This document shows positions 16,131 through 24,511 of a stretch of 64,000 nt of DNA, piece after piece (position 1 is the stretch's first letter; every line of letters begins with the position of its first letter). Source of the DNA: Egibacteraceae bacterium. GTDB lineage: Bacteria; Actinomycetota; Nitriliruptoria; Euzebyales; Egibacteraceae. A program made the translations under genes and the position numbers. The notes beneath the pieces are model-generated. The model was not told the DNA's origin. It saw only the letters and a list, made by a program, of their open reading frames with translations, and made no database searches. The stretch lies in assembly GCA_030447925.1 (NCBI GenBank), contig JAUJNX010000010.1, forward strand, positions 62,001 through 126,000, written 5' to 3'.

Positions 16131-17002
16131 ATGCGCGGCGGGACCCGGTGGACCGCGGCGGCCGGCGCCGCGCTCGTGCTGGCGGCCGGCTGCGCGCAGC
16201 GGGAACCGGCGGCCGCGCGCCGGGCCCGCGGCCGGCCGTGACCGCGGCGCCCGCGGTGGCACCGCCGGTGACGGTGACCCTCACCCAGTCGCGGGCGTTC
16301 GCGGCCCGCCGGATGCTGCAGGTGCGCCTGCGCAACGACGGCGACCAGCCGGTCCGCATCGAGCGCTTCGACCTGCGCACCGGCCGGTTCGCCCCGGCGG
16401 GGCCGGTGGCACGCGACACCGAGATCGCGCCGGGCCGCCGGCTGTTCGTCCCGCTGCCCTACGGGGAGGCGCGCTGCGACGCCCCGGCCGAGGGCCCCGT
16501 CCTGGCGGTCCGCGCCCGCGTCGGCGACGGCCCGCCGGGCGACGCCGACCTGGCCCTGCCCGCGCCGGACCCGCTGCTGGAGCGCCTGCACGGCCGCGAG
16601 TGCGCGCAGGCGGCCCTGCGCGAACAGTTCGACATCGCGTTCGCCCCGGAGTGGACGGCGGACGGCGACGTGCTCCGCGGGACGCTGGTGGTGGCCCGCC
16701 GGGGGACCGGTGGCGAGGCGGTGACGGTCGCGGGGATCTCGGGCAACGTCCTGTACACCCTGCGGGCCGTGCCCCCGCCGCCGGCCGTCCTGGCACCCGA
16801 CGCCGCCCGGCTGGAGCTGCCGGTGGAGATCACCCTGGCGCGCTGCGAGGCGCACGCGCTCATCGAGGCGAAGCTGCGCCACCGGTTCCCCCTGTGGGCG
16901 GGCGCCGGCGACCGGCCGGCCGACCCCCTCACCGTGGAGGCCGAGGGCGAGGGGCGCCGGCAGCTCGATGACCTGCTCGCGCGCTGCCTCGCCGAAGGCT
17001 GA
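16131..17002 (+). CDS. Putative lipoprotein of unknown function (frame break near 16215)
   Basis: From ATG 16131 the protein begins MRGGTRWTAAAGAALVLAAG, followed by CAQREP: a lipoprotein signal peptide with lipobox LAAGC. After about 28 codons the frame must shift by one missing base (about 16205-16225). The rest then reads PVTVTLTQSRAFAARRMLQV and continues as a beta-rich extracytoplasmic domain of about 250 residues to LLARCLAEG. No family is recognised. AGGCAGGGG precedes the start. The divergent CGNR regulator probably controls it. Confidence 0.7.
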
Positions 17003-17023
17003 CCGACCGGCCCGCGCACCGAC

Positions 17024-17051
17024 TTGACGCCCACGTCAACCCCGCTACGGT
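17024..17051 (+). promoter_or_regulatory. Promoter with overlapping operator upstream of fabH
   Basis: The -35 TTGACG (17024-17029) and -10 TACGGT (17046-17051) are 16 bases apart. The -35 forms the left arm of a perfect inverted repeat TTGACG-CCCA-CGTCAA (17024-17039), so a repressor bound there would block RNA polymerase. A 35-base leader follows to the fabH GTG. Confidence 0.7.
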
Positions 17052-17085
17052 TGGAGCGATCGCCAGCCAACCAGGGGAGCAAGCC

Positions 17086-18069
17086 GTGACCGCCGTCGTG
17101 GAGGGCCTCGGTGTGCACGTGCCCCCGCGGATCGTCACCAACGACGAGCTCAGCCGGACCCTCGACACCAACGACGAGTGGATCCGGACGCGCACCGGCA
17201 TCGCGCAGCGCCACTGGGCCGACCCGGGGACCAGCACCGCGGACCTGGCCACGGAGGCCGGCGCGCGGGCGCTGAAGTCCGCGGGCGGCGGGGAGTGCGA
17301 CGCGGTGATCGTCGCCACCATGACCCCCGACCGGATCTGCCCGGCCACCGCCCCGGAGGTCGCGGCGCGCCTGGGCCTGCCGCACGTGGCGGCGTTCGAC
17401 GTCGGCGCGGTCTGCACCGGCTTCGTCTACGCCCTGGCCACCGCCACCGGCCTGATCGCGGCGGGCATCGCCGGGCGCGTCCTGGTCATCGGCGCCGAGG
17501 TCATGTCGGCGGTCCTGGACCCCGACGACCGGTCCAGCACCGTGATCTTCGGCGACGGGGCGGGCGCGCTGGTCCTGCGCGCGGGGGACCCCGACGAGCT
17601 CGGCGCGGTCGGCCCCTTCGACCTGGGCAGCGACGGCGAGGGCGCGGACCTCATCGAGATCCCCGCCGGCGGGTCGCGCCTGCCGACGGGGCGGGACCAG
17701 CCGGCCCGCGCGCAGCACTACTTCCGGATGGACGGGCGCGAGGTCTACCGCCACGCCATCCCGCGCATGGTCGAGTCGTCGCGGGCGGTGCTGGCCAAGG
17801 CGGGGATGCAGGTCGCCGACGTCGACCGCCTGGTCGGGCACCAGGCCAACGCGCGCATCCTCAACGCCGTGGGGGAGCGCCTCGGCGTGCCCACGGAGCG
17901 CTGCACGGTGAACATCGACCGCTACGGGAACACCTCGGGCGCGACCATCCCGCTGGCCCTGGCGGACGCCGGGCTGGTCGCGGGCGACCGCGTGCTGCTC
18001 ACCGCGTTCGGCGGCGGCCTCACCTGGGGCTCCGCGCTGCTCACCTGGCCCGACCTCGCGTCGGCCTGA
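17086..18069 (+). CDS. fabH: 3-oxoacyl-ACP synthase III (KAS III)
   Basis: 327 residues. The Cys-His-Asn triad of FabH is visible: Cys110 in DVGAVCTGFVYAL, His252 in VGHQANARIL and Asn282 in RYGNTSGATIPLAL. The N-terminal NDEWIRTRTGIAQRHWA and GTSTADLA are family-typical. The enzyme starts fatty-acid synthesis by condensing acyl-CoA with malonyl-ACP. It heads a three-gene unit with an acyl carrier protein 32 bp downstream and an enoyl reductase, with no fabD, fabF or fabG nearby. The primer (acetyl or branched) cannot be told. Confidence 0.95.
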   Translation: MTAVVEGLGVHVPPRIVTNDELSRTLDTNDEWIRTRTGIAQRHWADPGTSTADLATEAGARALKSAGGGECDAVIVATMTPDRICPATAPEVAARLGLPHVAAFDVGAVCTGFVYALATATGLIAAGIAGRVLVIGAEVMSAVLDPDDRSSTVIFGDGAGALVLRAGDPDELGAVGPFDLGSDGEGADLIEIPAGGSRLPTGRDQPARAQHYFRMDGREVYRHAIPRMVESSRAVLAKAGMQVADVDRLVGHQANARILNAVGERLGVPTERCTVNIDRYGNTSGATIPLALADAGLVAGDRVLLTAFGGGLTWGSALLTWPDLASA

Positions 18070-18101
18070 CCACCCACCACCCCACCCTGGAGGAACCACC
18101 G

Positions 18102-18353
18102 ATGGCCAGCCCCGTGTTCGAGCGCGTCTCCGCCCTGCTCGTCGACAAGTTCGGCGTGCCCGAGGAGGACATCAGCGCCGAGGCCAGCTTCGAGGACCTG
18201 GACCTGGACTCCCTCGACCTCGTCGAGTTCTCCCTCGCCTGCGAGGAGGAGCTGGGCGTGCGCATCGAGGACGAGGAGGCCGAGAACCTGCAGACCCTCG
18301 GCGAGGCCGTGACCCTGCTCGAGTCCAAGGGCGCCACCGTCAAGGGCTCCTAG
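18102..18353 (+). CDS. acpP: Acyl carrier protein
   Basis: 83 residues, acidic. The phosphopantetheine attachment site is Ser37 in LDLDSLDLVEF. The flanking helices (FERVSALLVDKFGVPEEDIS, ACEEELGVRIEDEEAENLQT) match type II fatty-acid ACPs. TGGAGGAA lies ten bases upstream of the ATG. It carries the growing acyl chain for the FabH and FabI encoded on either side. Confidence 0.95.
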   Translation: MASPVFERVSALLVDKFGVPEEDISAEASFEDLDLDSLDLVEFSLACEEELGVRIEDEEAENLQTLGEAVTLLESKGATVKGS

Positions 18354-18355
18354 GC

Positions 18356-19138
18356 GTGCCGCTGCTCGAGGGCAAGCGCCTGCTGGTCACCGGCGTCCTG
18401 ACCGAGGCGTCGATCGCCTTCGCGGCGGCGCGCGTGGCCCAGCAGGAGGGGGCGCAGGTCGTCCTGTCCGGCTTCGGCCGGGGGCTGAGCATCACGCAGC
18501 GGATCGCCGCGCGCCTGCCCGACCCGCCCGACGTCCTGGAGCTCGACGTCACCGACCCGGCGCACCTCGACGCCGTCGCCGACCAGCTCCGGAACCGCTG
18601 GGGGGCCCTGGACGGCGTGGTCCACGCGGTGGCGTTCGCGCCCCAGACCGCGCTGGGCGGGAACTTCCTGTCCGCCCCGTGGGAGGACGTCGCCACGACG
18701 GTGCAGGTGTCGACCTACTCCTACGCCGCGCTGGGCCGCGCGCTCGCCCCGCTGCTGGCGGAGGCGGGCGGGGGGGCGATCGTCGGGCTGACCTTCGACG
18801 CGACCGTCGCCTGGCCGTCCTACGACTGGATGGGCGTGGCCAAGGCGGGCCTGGAGTCGGCCAACCGCTACCTCGCCCGCGACCTCGGCGGCCAGCGGAC
18901 CCGGGTCAACCTGGTCGCCGCGGGCCCGATCGCCACGATCGCGGCCAAGGGCATCCCGGGCTTCGGGGGCATCAACGAGGGCTGGTCGCGCCGTGCGCCG
19001 CTGGGCTGGGACACCCGCGACACCGAGCCGGTCGCGCGCGTCGTCTGCGCGCTGCTGTCGGACTTCATGCCCGCCGTGACCGGCGAGATCGTCCACGTCG
19101 ACGGCGGGGCCCACGCGATGGGCGCCGACGTGCGCTGA
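18356..19138 (+). CDS. fabI: Enoyl-ACP reductase, InhA/FabI type
   Basis: 260 residues. The FabI-specific nucleotide motif is VTGVLTEASIAFAAARVAQQ (about residues 11-30). The active-site segment WPSYDWMGVAKAGLESANRY holds Tyr-x6-Lys, and the preceding GLTFDATVAW and following RVNLVAAGPIATIAAKGI are close to mycobacterial InhA. It reduces trans-2-enoyl-ACP with NADH in the last elongation step. The GTG start is two bases after the acpP stop. The InhA-like sequence supports an actinobacterial origin. Confidence 0.94.
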   Translation: MPLLEGKRLLVTGVLTEASIAFAAARVAQQEGAQVVLSGFGRGLSITQRIAARLPDPPDVLELDVTDPAHLDAVADQLRNRWGALDGVVHAVAFAPQTALGGNFLSAPWEDVATTVQVSTYSYAALGRALAPLLAEAGGGAIVGLTFDATVAWPSYDWMGVAKAGLESANRYLARDLGGQRTRVNLVAAGPIATIAAKGIPGFGGINEGWSRRAPLGWDTRDTEPVARVVCALLSDFMPAVTGEIVHVDGGAHAMGADVR

Positions 19139-19155
19139 GCGCGGGGCGGGGCGCG

Positions 19156-19833
19156 GTGCGCAGCGTGCACCGGCTCCGGGGGGCGCAGTTCCCCGACCCC
19201 GCGCGAGCACCCGCGGACGCCCCGCTCGCGTGGGGCGGGAACCTCGCGCCCGACGTCCTGCTCGCCGGCTACCGCCGGGGGATCTTCCCCTGGCCGCTGG
19301 CCGGCGGCACCGTGACCTGGTGGTCGCCGGACCCGCGTGCGGTGATCCCGCTGGACGGGCTGCACGTGTCGCGCAGCCTGCGCCGCACGCTGGCGCGCGG
19401 GCACCTGCACGCCACCGCCGACCTCGACCTGGCGGGCGTGGTCGCCGCCTGCGCCGACCGGCCGGGGGAGGGGACCTGGATCACGCCGGGCCTGGCGGCG
19501 GCGTACCGGGCGCTGGCCGCCCTGGGCGCCTGCCACTCGATCGAGGTCCGCGACACCGGCGGCGCGCTGGTCGGCGGGGTCTTCGGCGTCACGGTCGGCG
19601 CGGCCTTCCTCGGCGAGTCGATGGTGTCGCGGGTGACCGACGGCTCCAAGGTCGCCCTCGTCCACCTGGTCGCGCGCCTGCGGTCGCGCGGCTTCACCCT
19701 GTTCGACGCGCAGCTGATGACCCCGCACCTCGCGTCGATGGGTGCGGTCGCCGTGCCCCGGGCCCGGTTCCTGTCCCTGCTGGCCGCCGCCGCCGATACG
19801 CCCGCCGACTACGGCCCGCCCGGCCCGGCCTAG
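19156..19833 (+). CDS. aat: Leucyl/phenylalanyl-tRNA-protein transferase
   Basis: 225 residues. The family signature is LAWGGNLAPDVLLAGYRRGI, followed at once by FPW and then WWSPDPRAVIPLDGLHVSRS. Later come TWITPGLAAAYRAL, HSIEV, GVTVGAAFLGESMVS and FTLFDAQLMTPHLASMGAV. The enzyme adds Leu or Phe from tRNA to proteins with N-terminal Arg or Lys, marking them for the N-end rule protease. The GTG at 19156 is 17 bp after fabI, so it may share that transcript. The N-terminus is somewhat short, as usual for this family. Confidence 0.92.
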   Translation: MRSVHRLRGAQFPDPARAPADAPLAWGGNLAPDVLLAGYRRGIFPWPLAGGTVTWWSPDPRAVIPLDGLHVSRSLRRTLARGHLHATADLDLAGVVAACADRPGEGTWITPGLAAAYRALAALGACHSIEVRDTGGALVGGVFGVTVGAAFLGESMVSRVTDGSKVALVHLVARLRSRGFTLFDAQLMTPHLASMGAVAVPRARFLSLLAAAADTPADYGPPGPA

Positions 19834-19857
19834 CCCAGGGCCCCGACCCCGGACCCG

Positions 19858-21006
19858 CTACAGCAGCTGGCGGTCGTGGTCGGGGTCCAGCAGCGCGACG
19901 TCGTAGGCGAGGTGCTCCGCGGCGTGGCGCACGAAGGCCGAGGCCGGGCGGGCGAAGGCGAGCCAGCCGGCGTAGCGGTCGTACAGGCCCTGCGGGTCGA
20001 CCGGCCGGGCGTCGCGGACCACGGCGCGCATGGCCTCGTCGACGGCCAGGAAGCGCATGATGCCGGGGTCGGTGACCCGGCCCGCGTCGAGCTGGGACAC
20101 GAACGCGGCCAGCGACGCCTGCTCGGGGAAGCCGGTGTCCACCGGCGCGCCGAAGCGCCCCTCGACGTAGCGCATGATGCTGCGGTAGTCCTCGACCAGG
20201 GCCAGCAGCCACGGGTCCTCGGTGACCTCGTGATCGGCCGGCAGCCCCCAGCGCAGCGCACCGATGATCTCGCCGAGCAGCAGGAACAGGTAGGGCATGG
20301 AGCTGTAGGGCCGGTCGGAGCAGAAGTAGTGCACGATCGGGTAGCGGTGCAGCGCCTCGTGGTAGCCCACCAGCCGCAGGTGCACCCACTGCAGCCGCTC
20401 GCTGAGCCCGCGCGACCGGCCCCGGGGGAAGTGCGGCTGGAGGATCGCGATGGCGTGGTCGCCGTGGCGCCGGTCGGACTGGTGCTGGAGGCTCGCCGTC
20501 AGGACGTTGAGGTCCTGGAGGGTCTGGTAGATGGTGATCAGGTAGCTGAGGGTCAGGGTGAGGATGCCGAAGCCGGTGAACGCCTGCACGACGGCGAGCG
20601 CCTGGTAGACGGGCGTGGACGGCGTGAGGTCGCCGAACCCCAGGGTCGACATGGTGGCGCCGGACAGGTACAGCGCGTCGGCGAAGGTCGGCTCGAGGTC
20701 CTCAGAGAAGGTGAACGCGCCCCGGTCGAAGCCGTCGAGGTAGAGCAGCGCGAAGCCGGTGATGAACAGCGCCGCCCAGAGCACGACGTTGCCGACGACC
20801 ATGAGCGGCAGGCCGAGCGAGCGGACCCGGTCGCCCACGCCCCGGGGCAGGGCGCGCGCGGCGGCGCGCACGACCACCCAGATGCCCCGGTAGAGGGCCT
20901 GCGTCACGGGGCCGTGGCGGTCGTAGTGCAGGACCGCGGCGAAGACGTCGACGAACCCGACGGCCAACAGGACCAGTCCGCTCCCCACCAGGAGCACGCT
21001 GCGCAT
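19858..21006 (-). CDS. Two-transmembrane potassium-channel-like protein with large cytoplasmic domain
   Basis: 382 residues. A helix at 4-27, a second at 74-93, then the pore loop with filter-like TMSTLGFGDLTPSTPVY (about 118-134) and a pore-lining helix 136-160. TLGFGD is the K+-channel filter form common in bacterial ion_trans_2 proteins. The remaining 220 residues are cytoplasmic with no TrkA-N/RCK motif that I can see. It probably conducts K+ or other monovalent cations. It is divergent from the YihY gene with 65 bp between. Confidence 0.85.
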   Translation of the reverse strand: MRSVLLVGSGLVLLAVGFVDVFAAVLHYDRHGPVTQALYRGIWVVVRAAARALPRGVGDRVRSLGLPLMVVGNVVLWAALFITGFALLYLDGFDRGAFTFSEDLEPTFADALYLSGATMSTLGFGDLTPSTPVYQALAVVQAFTGFGILTLTLSYLITIYQTLQDLNVLTASLQHQSDRRHGDHAIAILQPHFPRGRSRGLSERLQWVHLRLVGYHEALHRYPIVHYFCSDRPYSSMPYLFLLLGEIIGALRWGLPADHEVTEDPWLLALVEDYRSIMRYVEGRFGAPVDTGFPEQASLAAFVSQLDAGRVTDPGIMRFLAVDEAMRAVVRDARPVDPQGLYDRYAGWLAFARPASAFVRHAAEHLAYDVALLDPDHDRQLL

Positions 21007-21071
21007 ACCGCCAGCGTTTGCCCCAGGACCCTCAGGGAAACCCGGAGGGAGACCCCGAGGAGATGGTGACG

Positions 21072-22073
21072 ATGGCAGCGCAGGAGACGCGCGACGACCG
21101 CGCGCGCAACGGCGGCGGGCAGGACGACCGCGGCCGCGAGGCGCAGACCCCGACGCAGGTGCCGCCGAAGGGCTGGCTGGACGTCGGCAAGCGGACGATG
21201 AAGGAGGTCAGCAACGACAACGTGTCGCTGCTGGCCGCCGGCTGCGCGTACTTCGCGATGCTGGCGCTGTTCCCGACGCTGATCGCGGCGGTGACGCTGT
21301 ACAGCCTGGTCGCGGACCCGGAGACGCTCGAGCAGCAGATCAACAGCGTCGTCTCGGCGCTGCCCCAGGGCGGCCAGATCATCGAGGAGCAGCTCCGCAA
21401 CATCACCGGCGACGGCGGGCAGGCGACGGGCGTGCTGTCCATCGGCCTGCTCGTCTCGGTGCTCGGTGCGCTGTGGAGCGCCTCCGGCGGCACCGCCGGC
21501 ATGATGCAGGCGCTCAACCTGGCCTACGACGAGGACGAGACCCGCAAGTTCCTGAAGCTGCGGGGCACCGCGCTGGCGCTCACCCTCGGCGGGATCCTCG
21601 TCGCGCTCATCGCGATCGGCCTGGTGGCCGTGCTGCCGGCGGTCCTGGACACCCTGGGGCTCGGCTCGGTCGGCCGGGTGGTGGTCAACGTCCTGCGCTG
21701 GCCGGTCGTGGCCCTGGTGTTCGCCGGCGCGCTCGCGGTGCTCTACCGCTTCGCGCCCGACCGCGACCAGCCGAAGTTCTCGTGGGTGAGCGTCGGTGCG
21801 CTCGCCGCCACGCTGCTGTGGCTGATCGCGTCGGGGCTGTTCTCCTTCTACGTCAGCAACTTCGGCAACTTCGGCGAGACCTACGGCACCATCGCCGGGG
21901 TCATCATCCTGCTGCTGTGGCTGTACCTGTCCGCCTTCATCATCCTGCTCGGCGGGGAGCTCAACGCGGAGCTGGAGCGTCAGACGAAGGCCGACACCAC
22001 CCGCGGTCCCGACGAACCCATGGGGCGGCGTCGCGCGCAGGCGGCGGACACTCTCGGCGAGGCAACCTCCTAG
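21072..22073 (+). CDS. YihY/virulence factor BrkB family membrane protein
   Basis: About 333 residues. A 40-residue hydrophilic N-terminus is followed by the family start VSNDNVSLLAAGCAYFAMLA, and six hydrophobic helices with GTAGMMQALNLAYDEDETR between the second and third. The ending IILLLWLYLSAFIILLGGEL is characteristic. The family is often misnamed ribonuclease BN; its function is unclear, perhaps transport or envelope. I chose the ATG at 21072 because GAGGAG lies nine bases upstream. In-frame ATGs at 21018 and 21063 are possible. Confidence 0.9.
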   Translation: MAAQETRDDRARNGGGQDDRGREAQTPTQVPPKGWLDVGKRTMKEVSNDNVSLLAAGCAYFAMLALFPTLIAAVTLYSLVADPETLEQQINSVVSALPQGGQIIEEQLRNITGDGGQATGVLSIGLLVSVLGALWSASGGTAGMMQALNLAYDEDETRKFLKLRGTALALTLGGILVALIAIGLVAVLPAVLDTLGLGSVGRVVVNVLRWPVVALVFAGALAVLYRFAPDRDQPKFSWVSVGALAATLLWLIASGLFSFYVSNFGNFGETYGTIAGVIILLLWLYLSAFIILLGGELNAELERQTKADTTRGPDEPMGRRRAQAADTLGEATS

Positions 22074-22138
22074 GACCGCCGGGGCGGCGGCCGAGGTGCT
22101 CCAGGCACCCCCGGGCGCCGTGGACGGGCCAGCCGCGG

Positions 22139-22525
22139 TCAACCACGGAGCCGGCTCGGCTCGACCACGGACCGGCGGGTGAGCACCCACACCGGGATGC
22201 CGGACTCCCGGCGCGCCGCCTCGGCGATGCGCGGCGCGTCGCGCAGGGCGATCGCCGCCATGGCGGCCTTGACCAGGAACGACACCCGGTAGGCGGTCCC
22301 GAAGGCGCCGACGTCCACCGCGACCCGCCGGGCCTTCCCGGTGGCGCGCAGGGCGTCGGCGAACTGCTGCGCGGCGGCCGGGGTCATGAGCGCCCCCTCG
22401 CTCGTCGGCCGCTCGTAGTGCAGCTCGATGCGCCACGAGGGGCGCGGATCACTGTCCCAGGCAAGATGCACGATCGCTCCCAGCGTCGGTCGGGCCCCGG
22501 TGGCCGGCATCGAGAACACGCTCAC
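22139..22525 (-). CDS. Hypothetical protein, 128 aa, second gene of a two-gene unit
   Basis: Not a family I can name. An N-terminal strand-rich part (GAIVHLAWDSDPRPSWRIEL, MTPAAAQQFADALRA) precedes a helical part and a C-terminus VWVLTRRSVVEPSRLRG. No signal peptide. Its start overlaps the stop of the 71-residue gene upstream by four bases (GTGA), and both sit downstream of the XRE/TPR regulator. Many actinobacterial XRE regulators have such small partner genes beside them. Confidence 0.6.
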   Translation of the reverse strand: MSVFSMPATGARPTLGAIVHLAWDSDPRPSWRIELHYERPTSEGALMTPAAAQQFADALRATGKARRVAVDVGAFGTAYRVSFLVKAAMAAIALRDAPRIAEAARRESGIPVWVLTRRSVVEPSRLRG

Positions 22526-22737
22526 CAGCGCGCCGCCCAGCGGACGTGGTCGATCCCGTCGCGGTGCGCGCTGGTGCGGGCGCCCGGCTCGTCCGCCTGG
22601 CTGTGCGCCAGGTACGTGGCCGATCGCCAGCCGCAGTGCTCGCAGACCGCGTGGATGCCCACCTGGTTGGGCCAGCCCGGCGCGCGCATCAGCACCTGGA
22701 GCAGCCGGTAGCGGTGCGTCCCTGTGAGGGTCTCCAT
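22522..22737 (-). CDS. Hypothetical small protein with Cys-x2-Cys, 71 aa
   Basis: 71 residues: basic N-terminus METLTGTHRYRLLQVLMRAP, then VCEHCGWRSATYLAHSQADE with one CxxC pair, and a C-terminus of a few Trp and Arg. A single CxxC with nearby His could bind zinc in a dimer. No family recognised. GGGGGAG is 12 bases upstream of the ATG. It is co-transcribed with the 128-residue gene through a four-base overlap, and an inverted repeat lies 47 bp upstream. Confidence 0.55.
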   Translation of the reverse strand: METLTGTHRYRLLQVLMRAPGWPNQVGIHAVCEHCGWRSATYLAHSQADEPGARTSAHRDGIDHVRWAARW

Positions 22738-22783
22738 CCGGTTCGTTCTCCCCCTATCGCGCGGAACGCCCCGTTGCGCCCCG

Positions 22784-22805
22784 CCCTGGGAAGAACGTGC
22801 CAGGG
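22784..22805. promoter_or_regulatory. Inverted repeat CCCTGG-N10-CCAGGG upstream of the small gene pair
   Basis: Perfect 6-bp arms at 22784-22789 and 22800-22805 in the 260-bp gap between the small genes and the XRE regulator. Position and spacing suit an operator, but I see no strong -10/-35 pair, and G+C-rich 6-bp arms can occur by chance. Confidence 0.35.
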
Positions 22806-22997
22806 TTAGCTGCAAGTAACCAGTCGGCAGCGGTCCGCAACAATACGCATCGCTTCCCTCACGGTGCGCACGGCCGCGGACTCGTGCCTACCGGTGCTCA
22901 CCGGCGCGTACCCCGATCGGGGGACGCCGCGGCACCCCGGACAAGCCCCGCGGGACGGGGGTCCACCAGGGTGCACCGCGGCGTCGGGCGGTACGAC

Positions 22998-24344
22998 CTA
23001 GAGCAGGGACATGCGGTCGTCGAGCTCGCGCACGGCCGCGGTGCGCTCCACCGGCCGCAGCTCCGCGCGCAGGCGGCGCAGGCCGGCCAGGGCGGCCTTG
23101 GCGGGGATCTCGGCGACCAGGTCCATGCCGTCGGCAGCGATGCGGCACGCCTCCTCGGGCTCGCCCTGCTGGACGTAGGACTCCGCGAGGTCGGGGATGA
23201 GGATCGAGTGCGATCGGACCGCCGAGGCGGGCATGCGCCGGGAGGCCTCGTGCAGCACCTGGCGCGCCTCCTCCGCCTCGTTGAGGCTGAGGTGCACCGC
23301 GCCCTTGTAGCGCAGCATGATCGACTCGTTCCACTGGCTGTCCCAGCCGAAGCCGTCGGCCGCACCGTCCAGGGACAGCTCCTGGGTCGCGTCCTCCGCC
23401 CGGCCGAGCCACTGCTTCGCCGACCGACCGTTACCCGCCGCCGCGTACTCCTCCGCGGCGCGGCAGGCCAGGAACCCCCGCTCCGACACCGACGCGGTGC
23501 GCGCCAGCTCGTTGCCGTGCTCCAGGATCGCGGCCTTGACGTGGGGGCTGGCGTTGGCCGGCAGCCAGGTGGTGGCCTCCAGCAGGTAGGCCGTCAGCGG
23601 GCGGTCGTCGGCCTCCTGCGCCACGCGCAGGCCGGTCTGCAGGTAGGCCTCGGCGCTGGCGTGGTCGTCCAGGTCCACCGACAGGCGCCCGGCGATGCCG
23701 GCGAGCCGGCCGGCGATCACGCAGAGCTGGCGGTGGTGCATGCGCAGGTGCGGGCGCTCCAGCAGCTGCGCGACCTCGTCGAGGTGCTGCTTGACCGGCA
23801 CCAGCAGGTCGGCGGGCGGGGTGTCGGCGAAGCGCGCGCGGTAGGACCCCACCACCGAGGTCAGGTCGTTGAGCAGGGGCAGGTCGATGAGCTTGCGGTC
23901 CTCGAGGGCGCGACCGATCTGGTCGGCGAGGCGGTGCGCCCACTCGGGCACGGCCAGCCCCGTCCCGAGCGCCCCCGCGGCGCGCAGCATGTCACGTCGT
24001 GTCGGCACGTCCTGGTCCTCCATGGCTGCAGCGACGTCGTCGGCGCTGCGGTTCGTGGGTGCCAGCAACCGGTCCTCGTCCCGGCGGGTGTCGGCGCGGC
24101 CGGGGAACCCCAGCTCGGCGGGCGCGGCGTCGAACAGCACGCAGAGGGCCCACAGGTACCGGTCACTGATCCCGGCCCCGGCCTCCCACCGGTACACGAA
24201 CCCCTTGTCCAGGGGCGGCACCTTCCTCCCCGCCTGCGCGAAGACACGCTGCATCCCGACGGCGACCTGGGTCTGCGTCAGGTCGCGCGCCATCCTCTTC
24301 GCGACGAGGTGCACATTCTTCTGCGTACTGCGCGGCGCGGGCAC
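22998..24344 (-). CDS. XRE-family helix-turn-helix regulator with TPR-like C-terminal domain
   Basis: 448 residues. The HTH (LTQTQVAVGMQRVFAQAGRK, VPPLDKGFVYRWEAG; about 24-60) is followed by RRDMLRAAGALGTGLAVPEW, the Tat-like linker common in Streptomyces regulators of this class, and then repeated helical hairpins to the C-terminus, as in TPR domains that sense peptides or small ligands. GTG start with GGGGGGAG six bases upstream. The 167-bp region in front of it is A+T-rich with repeated GTAGTA/TACTAC elements, probably its own operator. The neighbouring small genes are likely targets. Confidence 0.85.
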   Translation of the reverse strand: MPAPRSTQKNVHLVAKRMARDLTQTQVAVGMQRVFAQAGRKVPPLDKGFVYRWEAGAGISDRYLWALCVLFDAAPAELGFPGRADTRRDEDRLLAPTNRSADDVAAAMEDQDVPTRRDMLRAAGALGTGLAVPEWAHRLADQIGRALEDRKLIDLPLLNDLTSVVGSYRARFADTPPADLLVPVKQHLDEVAQLLERPHLRMHHRQLCVIAGRLAGIAGRLSVDLDDHASAEAYLQTGLRVAQEADDRPLTAYLLEATTWLPANASPHVKAAILEHGNELARTASVSERGFLACRAAEEYAAAGNGRSAKQWLGRAEDATQELSLDGAADGFGWDSQWNESIMLRYKGAVHLSLNEAEEARQVLHEASRRMPASAVRSHSILIPDLAESYVQQGEPEEACRIAADGMDLVAEIPAKAALAGLRRLRAELRPVERTAAVRELDDRMSLL

Positions 24345-24403
24345 GACCGCCTCCCCCCTTCGGTGGGCCGGTGCTCGTTTGCCGAGCGTACAAGATGAAG
24401 TGC

Positions 24404-24453
24404 TACGAGTAGTACTCCTACCGATTAGTACAGAAACTACTACTTGTAGCTAC
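24404..24453. promoter_or_regulatory. A+T-rich operator cluster between XRE regulator and CoA-binding gene
   Basis: Within 50 bp there are an odd palindrome GAGTAGTACTC (24407-24417), a perfect palindrome GTAGCTAC (24446-24453), and interspersed TACTAC and AGTA repeats. The composition contrasts sharply with the surroundings. It separates divergent genes and is the best candidate binding region for the XRE/TPR regulator. Confidence 0.55.
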
Positions 24454-24511
24454 ACGTCATTGCACAGGGTGAGGAGGAATCCCCGCCATCCGTGCGCGGT
24501 TGATCCCGCCC

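Noticed and set aside
24500-24511. TTG at 24500 as start of the CoA-binding protein
   Set aside because: It adds only four unconserved residues; ATG 24512 is the better start.
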